Below are positions 8,315 through 14,761 of a DNA stretch of 28,447 nt, piece after piece; position 1 is the first letter of the stretch, and every line of letters begins with the position of its first letter. The stretch comes from an uncultured bacterium (GTDB taxonomy: Bacteria > Vulcanimicrobiota > CADAWZ01). A program made the translations under genes and the position numbers. Where the stretch lies: NCBI GenBank assembly GCA_949288455.1, contig CASEKF010000061.1, forward strand, positions 1 through 28,447, given 5' to 3'. The notes under the pieces are model-generated. The model made no database searches. It saw only the letters and a list, made by a program, of their open reading frames with translations, and was not told the DNA's origin.

Positions 8315-10072
8315 ATGCAAAATCTTTTTAGATCTTTAATACTACAAAAATATGAATTTCGAAAAGACATCCTCTTTTTACATTATCCGGAAGCCCATGA
8401 AGTTTATTCGCCTTCTTTTCTATCCGCTGCCTCTGCAATAAATAAAGCCGGATTTTCATACGAATATATAAGCGGCGCGTTTTTCACAGCCAAAACGCCG
8501 GAAGAACGAATTCAAATTATAAAAGCTTACGAACCTTTAGTATGCGTTTTCAATATTTCAAAAATGATAGAAAGACAAATAAAAAAAGAAATAAAGCGCA
8601 TTAAAACCAAATTGCCGAAGATTAAAATTTTACTGTTTTCAAATGAGATACCGCCGGAAGAAAAGCGGCAAAATGTTGACTGTGATACTTGGGCCGCAGG
8701 AGATTTAGAAACGATCCTTCCGGATTATCTTACGGTTTTAAAAAAAATGCCGTCGGCTCCTCCGCCAAATATAATAGGACCTAAATATGCCGAATCTGAA
8801 AAAGAAACCGTCGCCCTGGATTTTAACGAAATAACCTTACGGCCTTATATGCCTTACTTCTCCTCTCGAGGAGAAAATAAATTAGGAATTCTTTCTTTCA
8901 AACGCAAAAGAGCTAAAATGCTGTATTCTCCGGAAAGAGTTCTAGAAGAAATATCTCAGCTTTTAAAATCCAACGTAGTCAAACATATATCTATTTTAGA
9001 TCCAAACTTTATGGACGATAAAAATAGGCTAAAAAAAATTCTCGACGGCATTATGGAATTTCGAAAACAAGACGCTACGGCGTTTTCCTGTCTTGCTGAT
9101 TTAAAATTTCTTTCGGAAAATCCGGATTATTTATTATTGCTTAAACAAGCGGGATTTAAAGTTATAATATTGCCGGTTTTGTCAACGGATCAACAAGTCG
9201 AACAACTTTACGGAAATTGCGGATCCGCCGAATTTCTCAAAAAAATAGTAAAACAAGCGGCTTTAATTAAAGGGATAATAATAAAGGCTATATTTACTAT
9301 CGGAACTCCATACGAAACTAAAGAAAGCCTAGAAAAAACGCTTGAGTTATCGGAACAACTCACAGAAATTTATCCTTGCGGTTTTGAGCCGGCGCTGACC
9401 TACTTTTATCCGATTCCGAATACGTTTTCAGAAGATTTCATAAGCGAAAACAATGAAAATACGCTTGAAAAAGGAAAAGTTTACTCCTCAGATCCGGAAT
9501 GGTTGTCAATCTCCGATCTTTCTTCCCCTATTTATTATACTGCCGATCTTTCCCTAATTGAACAAGAACGGCTCTACGAAAAATTTGTTTCAAAAATTAC
9601 AAAAATAATGAAGCGACAAGCTCTGAATCTCTCGTTTGAAGAAGTAGCTTTTCATATCGAATTATATAAAAAATTCCAAATTTCAGATTTTTGTTTTACT
9701 AATATTATAGGCAAATCTTACTTAATAAATCGTTATTTCTCACTTATGGAAAAACCGATATTTCTCAGACTGTCGCAAACCCCGCCACATTTAGTAGGAA
9801 GCTTAACTCCGGTAAGAATTATCCTTGAAGATAATTATATCCCTTCTGAAACAGGATACTTAATAAAAGGCTATCTTGAAGACATAGAAATAAATTCGGA
9901 AGAAGCCGCGGTATACGAATATTCTACCGGCAAATTAAAAATCGACGACATAGCAAAACGGCTTTCAAAAGAACTGCCTAAAAATTTGACTCCTGAAGAA
10001 ATCAAAGAAAAAATAATGATTCCGTTTCTTCTTAAAATGGAAGATACGTATCATATGGTATTTTTCCGCTGA
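8315..10072 (+). CDS. Degenerate radical SAM paralogue lacking the cluster cysteines
   Basis: The 585-residue protein aligns along its whole length with the preceding radical SAM enzyme but is not expected to bind the [4Fe-4S] cluster. Where the enzyme has SSGRGCPFRCAFCSQG followed by SPERVV, this protein has SSRGENKLGILSFKRKRA followed by SPERVL (residues 183-210); the segment is three residues shorter and contains no cysteine. Other core features survive: IGTPYETKESLEKTLEL and YFYPIPNT. So does the C-terminal PqqD-like segment (YLIKGYLEDIEI, then YEYSTGKLKIDDIAKRLS). The frame is intact and there is an AGGAGC ribosome site, so it is probably expressed and folded rather than a pseudogene. 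It may be a non-catalytic partner or substrate-binding subunit of the enzyme encoded upstream. That role is inference. Confidence 0.85.
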   Translation: MQNLFRSLILQKYEFRKDILFLHYPEAHEVYSPSFLSAASAINKAGFSYEYISGAFFTAKTPEERIQIIKAYEPLVCVFNISKMIERQIKKEIKRIKTKLPKIKILLFSNEIPPEEKRQNVDCDTWAAGDLETILPDYLTVLKKMPSAPPPNIIGPKYAESEKETVALDFNEITLRPYMPYFSSRGENKLGILSFKRKRAKMLYSPERVLEEISQLLKSNVVKHISILDPNFMDDKNRLKKILDGIMEFRKQDATAFSCLADLKFLSENPDYLLLLKQAGFKVIILPVLSTDQQVEQLYGNCGSAEFLKKIVKQAALIKGIIIKAIFTIGTPYETKESLEKTLELSEQLTEIYPCGFEPALTYFYPIPNTFSEDFISENNENTLEKGKVYSSDPEWLSISDLSSPIYYTADLSLIEQERLYEKFVSKITKIMKRQALNLSFEEVAFHIELYKKFQISDFCFTNIIGKSYLINRYFSLMEKPIFLRLSQTPPHLVGSLTPVRIILEDNYIPSETGYLIKGYLEDIEINSEEAAVYEYSTGKLKIDDIAKRLSKELPKNLTPEEIKEKIMIPFLLKMEDTYHMVFFR

Positions 10073-10077
10073 CCGTT

Positions 10078-11169
10078 ATGTTTATAGAAAAACTTACGTT
10101 AGAAAAAGCTTGGCGGATACCGAAAAAAATTGCTCTTGTAAACGCGGATACGGGAGAAGCGGCCACATATTATCAACTTAACGAGAAAACCTCCCTTTTA
10201 GCCGATTTTTTATTCAGAAAGAAAAAATTAAACAGATACGATCTAGTATGCTGTATTTCAAATCCCTCTTTTTTCTCCGCGGCTCTCTTCTTCGCTTCAA
10301 TATCCATAGGCGCGATATTTCTTCCTCTTAGGCCAAATAGCGCAAACTTAGCGAGAAGTTTAAAGCCAAAAATACTTTTTACCGATATTTTTGACAAAAC
10401 CTCTGAACCTAATCTTTGGCCTGGATCGGAAATATATCCTTGTTCCTTTTCCGAATTAGGAACGCCGATACAAAACAAACCCATAGAAGAAATCGAAACA
10501 AGCGAACATGACGCCGCGCTTTTATTTCATGAAAAAGAAGACTATTTCGCGATAATCCCGTACTCTATGCTTTTAGCCGATACGTTAGCTTCTTTAATAT
10601 ATAATCGTATTACTGATTTAGACAAAACCGCGTCCTATTTTGAGTTTTCATGTTTAGAAGATTTTACAATGAACTTTCTGCCCGCTCTTATAGCCGGAGG
10701 AACAGTAGTAGTCGGTAAAGAAACGACTAACGTTCGGTGCGATTCTGTCGCCGGAGATCTTAATTTCTGGACAAAAAATATAAAAAAAATTGAAGCAATC
10801 AAAACTAAAGAAGTTCTACTCAGAACGGCAAAAGACGTAAAAGAGCTTAAAAATCAAGATTTCAAAAATATGTTAAAACCTGTTTTTTCGCTGCGCAGAG
10901 CCGGAATAAGAGCCTTTGAAGGAACTGAATTATCGGAAAAATATCTATTAAAATTAGGAACATCCGGATATAATATGACCGCTCAAATAATAAAAAACGG
11001 CTCTCAGTTTGCCGCAGAGACAGAAGCGGGAGAAATATGCCTAAGAGGAAGCAATTTATTTTCAGGATATTGGAATCATCCTAAAAAATCCGGAGAAATA
11101 ATAACCAAAGGATGGACAAAAACGGACTTAAACGGCTTAGTTCAAAATGAAAATTTTTATTTAATTTGA
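10078..11169 (+). CDS. Truncated, motif-less AMP-binding (ANL superfamily) protein
   Basis: The 363-residue protein follows the order of an acyl/aryl-AMP synthetase N-terminal domain. TYYQLNEKTSLLADFLF and the following AGA-like segment match the family start. The last strands match too: GEICLRGSNLFSGYWNHP (residues 318-335) corresponds to the family's GEI..rGp.vf.GYwn.p. The catalytic motifs are lost. The Ser/Thr/Gly-rich P-loop is replaced by HEKED (151-155); the YGxTE motif reads YNMTA (298-302); the Gly-Asp of the GWxxTGD motif is altered (GWTKTDL, 345-351). The C-terminal domain carrying the catalytic lysine is absent. ATP-dependent adenylation is therefore unlikely; it may bind an acyl group or a partner. 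It starts five bases after the previous stop and ends 15 bases before smpB. The open frame argues for a maintained protein. Confidence 0.72.
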   Translation: MFIEKLTLEKAWRIPKKIALVNADTGEAATYYQLNEKTSLLADFLFRKKKLNRYDLVCCISNPSFFSAALFFASISIGAIFLPLRPNSANLARSLKPKILFTDIFDKTSEPNLWPGSEIYPCSFSELGTPIQNKPIEEIETSEHDAALLFHEKEDYFAIIPYSMLLADTLASLIYNRITDLDKTASYFEFSCLEDFTMNFLPALIAGGTVVVGKETTNVRCDSVAGDLNFWTKNIKKIEAIKTKEVLLRTAKDVKELKNQDFKNMLKPVFSLRRAGIRAFEGTELSEKYLLKLGTSGYNMTAQIIKNGSQFAAETEAGEICLRGSNLFSGYWNHPKKSGEIITKGWTKTDLNGLVQNENFYLI

Positions 11170-11184
11170 AAATGGAGGGACGCC

Positions 11185-11622
11185 ATGTCCGGAGATAAAA
11201 TTTTAATTCAAAATAAAAAAGCATGGCATAATTATTTTATAGAAGACAAGCTAGAAGCCGGAATAGCTCTAACGGGGACAGAGGTAAAATCTCTAAGAGC
11301 CGGAAAAGCAAACCTTAACGACGCTTACGCCTCAATAAAAAACGGAGAAGCCTGGCTTTATCAAGCTTACGTCTCGCCGTATAAAGAAGGTAATATTTTT
11401 AATCATGAACCAAGAAGAACAAGAAAGCTGCTTCTTCATAAATATCAAATATCTAAACTCTTTACTAAAACGAAGGAACGGGGATATTCTCTGATTCCAA
11501 CAAAAATCTACGTATCTAAAGGGAAAATAAAAGTAGAAATAGCTCTTGCCAAAGGGAAAAAGCTATATGATAAACGAGACGTTATTAATTATAAACAAGC
11601 AAAAAAAGATATGGAAAGCTAA
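11185..11622 (+). CDS. smpB: SsrA-binding protein SmpB
   Basis: The 145-residue protein is a full-length SmpB. It binds tmRNA and brings it to ribosomes stalled on broken messages, so that the unfinished protein is tagged and the ribosome freed. Recognisable family text includes NKKAWHNYFIEDKLEAGIALTGTEVKSLRAGKANLNDAYASI near the N-terminus. EPRRTRKLLLHKYQI and the basic tail KGKKLYDKRD, which mimics the missing tRNA anticodon arm and enters the mRNA channel, follow. The start has a GGAGGG ribosome site and lies 15 bases after the degenerate AMP-binding gene, so it is probably the last gene of the operon. The partner tmRNA gene is not in this window. Confidence 0.97.
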   Translation: MSGDKILIQNKKAWHNYFIEDKLEAGIALTGTEVKSLRAGKANLNDAYASIKNGEAWLYQAYVSPYKEGNIFNHEPRRTRKLLLHKYQISKLFTKTKERGYSLIPTKIYVSKGKIKVEIALAKGKKLYDKRDVINYKQAKKDMES

Positions 11623-11636
11623 AACTTAAGAATATC

Positions 11637-11665
11637 TTGTATTATTATATAATGTATTATATAAT
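11637..11665 (+). promoter_or_regulatory. Sigma70-type promoter of murI
   Basis: TTGTAT (11637-11642) and a perfect TATAAT (11660-11665) are separated by 17 bases, just after smpB. A transcript starting near 11672 would have a leader of about 130 bases before murI, which includes the inverted repeat at 11747-11765. Confidence 0.6.
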
Positions 11666-11746
11666 ATAAAGCCAAAATAAAATTTACTTAAATTGCGCAA
11701 AATCAGCTTTAAAATAAAGCGAAATAACAACGCTAAAGATACGACC

Positions 11747-11765
11747 AGTTATACGGAGTATAACT
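11747..11765 (+). promoter_or_regulatory. Perfect inverted repeat in the murI leader
   Basis: AGTTATAC-GGA-GTATAACT has two perfect 8-base arms (11747-11754 and 11758-11765) around a three-base loop. It ends 20 bases before the murI ribosome site. No U-rich run follows, so it is not a terminator. It may be an operator for a dimeric regulator or a leader hairpin that affects stability or translation. Confidence 0.45.
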
Positions 11766-11800
11766 CTAAGATTATATGAATATCTGGAGAAATTAGCGAT

Positions 11801-12619
11801 ATGAATACACCAATAGGCATCCTGGATTCAGGAATAGGCGGCCTTTCCGTTCTTACGGAAATCAACTCGGTCCTGCCGGAAGAAAAAATTATTTATTTCG
11901 GAGATACGGCAAATTTACCATATGGCAATAAAACCCCAGCTCAAATTCAAAAATTTGTTTTCGACATTTTAAAATTTTTTAAACAAAAAAAAGTTAAAGC
12001 CGTAGTAATGGCCTGCAATACGTCTTCGGCTTTAGTTTTAGATAAAGCTCGCCCTTGCTTTGATTTTCCTATAATAGGAGTCATAGAGCCGGCGGTACGA
12101 GAAGCTCTCAAAGTTATAAGAACCAGTCAAGTCGCTTTATTTGCGAACGCGGCTACTATTGAAAGCGGCGTATATGATAAAATAATGAAAAAATATTCTG
12201 ATAACAAAATATCCGTAGTGGGCAAAGCCTGTCCATATTTTGTTTCTTTCGTCGAGAGCGGAATTTTTAGCGGAGCCGAAGTGGATAGAGTAGTAAAAAG
12301 ATATTTGTCGGCTTTTGACAATGTGAACGCCGATACCTTGATACTAGGATGCACTCACTATCCTTTTCTCGAACCGGCTATAAAAAAAGCCGATGCCGGA
12401 AGATTTAAACTAATAAATCCTGCGCATGCAACGGCTTTGGAACTAGCCGATATTTTAAAAGATAAAAATCTTGAAAATCGCTCCGGTCTAACTCCGGATT
12501 ATAAATTTTACGTTACGGCTCAACCTGAAAAATTTACGGAAACTGCTTCTCAGCTTCTAAACAAAAAAATAGATCAAGCTTATCTTATCAATCCCCGTTT
12601 TTCTCTTCAAGAGGCTTAA
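11801..12619 (+). CDS. murI: Glutamate racemase
   Basis: This enzyme interconverts L- and D-glutamate in the cytoplasm and supplies D-glutamate for the peptidoglycan stem peptide. It has 272 residues, the usual family size. The N-terminal motif IGILDSGIGGLS contains the conserved Asp9-Ser10. The two catalytic cysteines lie in MACNTSSA (Cys72) and GCTHYPFL (Cys184). The start has a GGAG ribosome site at 11786-11789, 11 bases before the ATG. It is preceded by its own promoter and an inverted repeat. Its 3' end overlaps, by 32 bases and in the opposite direction, the end of the gene at 12588-13283. Confidence 0.97.
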   Translation: MNTPIGILDSGIGGLSVLTEINSVLPEEKIIYFGDTANLPYGNKTPAQIQKFVFDILKFFKQKKVKAVVMACNTSSALVLDKARPCFDFPIIGVIEPAVREALKVIRTSQVALFANAATIESGVYDKIMKKYSDNKISVVGKACPYFVSFVESGIFSGAEVDRVVKRYLSAFDNVNADTLILGCTHYPFLEPAIKKADAGRFKLINPAHATALELADILKDKNLENRSGLTPDYKFYVTAQPEKFTETASQLLNKKIDQAYLINPRFSLQEA

Positions 12620-13283
12620 TGATTATTCCCTTTTTTAAGGTGTATTGAAAATCTCGCATTCCATGAGCGTTTGGATCCGGACAACCAACTATAAGATCGG
12701 CAGACGTAAGCTTTAGAATATAATTCTTTCCGCTTAAAGGACATTTAGGAACAGCCTTCAAATATTTAGGAATCATTTCTTCAATTTTAGAAGGCAGTTT
12801 TTTATTATCCTGCTGATATTTTCTTGCGGTCTGAACGATGCCGGTCATATAGTGTCCGCAAAGTTCAGTTTTTGCTTCTATACTTATCTGTTTAGCGACT
12901 TTATTCATCCACCCCCAATTTACGTTAGAAAGGACTATCTCCTCTAAGCCGTACAGAGATGGATCCGGAGCCTCCAAACGATATGTTTTTAAATCAGAAG
13001 AAAGAGTGTACACAAATTGTTTTCCGGAAGCCGGATCTTCAGGGAATACGATTCTTTCGCTTTCTTTTCTAACGTCGCTGTTAAAAATAAAATTTAAATC
13101 CCGAAGACTTTTTGGATAAATTCCGGAACTCATATAATAAAATTCCAAATAAGTCTGAATAACGCTCATCTTAGACATACATTCTCTCAGATTTTTCAAA
13201 CGATTAGACTCGTCGGAAATTTGAGCGAAAACAAGCGAAGAACAAATAAATATAAACAACGCGACAAAAAATATCTTTTTCAT
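12588..13283 (-). CDS. Exported protein with two pseudopilin-like repeats
   Basis: A signal peptide (MKKIFFVALFIFICSSLVFA) leads to a 231-residue exported protein. The mature part holds two related units of about 85 residues. The first contains YYMSSGIYPKSLRDLN, then DPASGKQFVYTL, then APDPSLYG; the second contains YQQDNKKLPSKIEEMIP, then CPLSGKNYILKL, then CPDPNAHG. This order (Pro-Lys motif, Pro-x-Ser-Gly-Lys and a final Pro-x-x-x-x-Gly) recalls the globular part of type II secretion/type IV pilus pseudopilins such as GspG, but the N-terminal pilin helix is missing. I chose ATG at 13283 over the upstream TTG, because GAGG lies 12 bases before the ATG and directly against the TTG. It converges on murI with a 32-base overlap. 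Function is unknown. Confidence 0.78.
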   Translation of the reverse strand: MKKIFFVALFIFICSSLVFAQISDESNRLKNLRECMSKMSVIQTYLEFYYMSSGIYPKSLRDLNFIFNSDVRKESERIVFPEDPASGKQFVYTLSSDLKTYRLEAPDPSLYGLEEIVLSNVNWGWMNKVAKQISIEAKTELCGHYMTGIVQTARKYQQDNKKLPSKIEEMIPKYLKAVPKCPLSGKNYILKLTSADLIVGCPDPNAHGMRDFQYTLKKGIIIKPLEEKNGD

Positions 13284-13311
13284 AAATTCAAACAACCTCG
13301 TTTAATTTAAC

Positions 13312-13340
13312 ATAAAAACAACGTTTTAATAGTTTGTCTA
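13312..13340 (-). promoter_or_regulatory. Possible promoter of the 12588-13283 gene
   Basis: On the minus strand TAGACA (13335-13340) and TTTTAT (13312-13317) are separated by 17 bases. The -35 matches at 5 of 6 bases and the -10 at 4 of 6. The leader would be about 20 bases. Tentative. Confidence 0.3.
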
Positions 13341-13377
13341 ACTTCGACGCCAAAAAGCTCAAAACATCTCTAAAGAC

Positions 13378-13412
13378 AAAAAAGCGGATAGACATTCAAA
13401 GTCATATTCCGC
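13378..13412 (-). terminator. Rho-independent terminator after tldE
   Basis: On the minus strand, an imperfect hairpin (GCGGA paired with TCCGC, with further TA and GAC/GTC pairs and two small bulges, 13384-13412) is followed by a run of six T residues (complement of 13378-13383). It sits about 35 bases beyond the tldE stop and separates the tldD-tldE operon from the next gene. Confidence 0.55.
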
Positions 13413-13448
13413 CTAATTTAATAAATTTAATTTATCTTTCCTATAAAA

Positions 13449-14759
13449 CTATTCTCTTCCAGATATGCTTACGTCTTTAAAAAGGACATGCGGCGTAAAT
13501 ATACTTCCGTCGGCTTCGCAACGGTTTCCAATAGCCTCAATATTATCTTTAAACAATTCGTAAACGTTCCCGGCGACCATAGTATTTCTAACTCTGCCGA
13601 CTATTTTACCATGTTTTACTCTAAATCCAAGCTCTACGTTCATGGAAAATTCGCCGTTTAAAAGATTGCTCTGGCCTCCTCCTATAACCTGATCTATAAC
13701 GAGTCCGTCGTCGATGCCCTCTAACATTTCTTGATAATCGCAATTACCCGGTTCCATATAAAGGTTGGACGGAGCCGCTTGCGGAGGCATGAGGAATCTG
13801 CGATCCGCCGACCCGGTAGGTTCTTCGTTTAAAGCTGCCGCAGAAGCCAAGTCAAGATAATAATTTTTAAGAACGCCTTTTGAAAACAAGGCGAATCTCT
13901 GTCTTGGAACTCCTTCGTCGTCAAAGGGAGCAGACGCCGGCCCGGAAGGCATTATACCGTCGTCGTAAATAGAAACTCTATCGTCTAAAATGCTCTCTCC
14001 CTTTCTTCCGTAAAGAGGAGAGGACTTAGAAGCGATATTTCTTCCCGTCAGGCCCGTAGTAAATCCCTGCATTAAATAAGGCATGGTCTTCGGAGTAAAA
14101 ATTACCTGCATTTTCTTAGACGGAGATTCAACGGACTTTGCCGACAACTTTTCTTTCCATGCTATATCGCCGGTTATGGACAAAGGATTTTCCGGAATAT
14201 TGCACCCGTCTAAGCCTTCGTTGATATATAGAAGTTCTCCTGATCTCACTAAAAGAGCCGTAGCAGAAAGAGAAAATAAACTCTTATAATAAGTTTTCTC
14301 AGATTGAGACGTAAAATGAGAAGCCTCTACAAAACTTTTAGTCACGTTTACGTCTATATATGATTCAGGAATCATTTCGCGAAGCCTCAAAACGATATGC
14401 CTCGCCATTTGTTCCGCTTCCTCGACTTCAAAACTTACCGTAGCCGGAAAAAACACTTCGGGCTGAGGATATCTCTTTCCGCTCCAAAATGAAAAGTCAG
14501 CCTTTGGTCCAAAAGAAGAAGATTTGACGGCGGAGTCAATAAGCTTATCTTCATTCCCGGCAAGAGACGTGGAAGAAGCGAATCCTATTCTGCCGTTCTT
14601 AATAATTCTGAGACTATATCCCTTTATCAATCTGGATTTTACGGACTTAAGCTTATTGGCTTCGAACGATACGGGATATTTTTCCAATTTTACGACAAAA
14701 AGTTCGGCGTCCGCGCAGGAGTATTCTTTTAAGGCTCGTTCAATCACTTTTCTTTCCAT
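13449..14759 (-). CDS. pmbA: TldE/PmbA subunit of the TldD-TldE protease
   Basis: The 436-residue protein is the TldE (PmbA) partner of the TldD metalloprotease. In characterised examples the two form a heterodimer that degrades unfolded peptides and removes leader sequences from some modified peptides such as microcin B17. The PmbA-type text is clear (DDGIMPSGPASAPFDDEGVPRQR and GRVRNTMVAGNVYE). The HExxxH zinc motif of TldD is absent, as expected for this subunit. The start is the ATG at 14759: AGGAGGA at 14768-14774 lies inside the end of tldD, while the longer open frame upstream has no such site and encodes only an arginine-rich extension. It begins two bases after the tldD stop, so both are in one operon. 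Confidence 0.93.
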   Translation of the reverse strand: MERKVIERALKEYSCADAELFVVKLEKYPVSFEANKLKSVKSRLIKGYSLRIIKNGRIGFASSTSLAGNEDKLIDSAVKSSSFGPKADFSFWSGKRYPQPEVFFPATVSFEVEEAEQMARHIVLRLREMIPESYIDVNVTKSFVEASHFTSQSEKTYYKSLFSLSATALLVRSGELLYINEGLDGCNIPENPLSITGDIAWKEKLSAKSVESPSKKMQVIFTPKTMPYLMQGFTTGLTGRNIASKSSPLYGRKGESILDDRVSIYDDGIMPSGPASAPFDDEGVPRQRFALFSKGVLKNYYLDLASAAALNEEPTGSADRRFLMPPQAAPSNLYMEPGNCDYQEMLEGIDDGLVIDQVIGGGQSNLLNGEFSMNVELGFRVKHGKIVGRVRNTMVAGNVYELFKDNIEAIGNRCEADGSIFTPHVLFKDVSISGRE

Positions 14760-14761
14760 TA

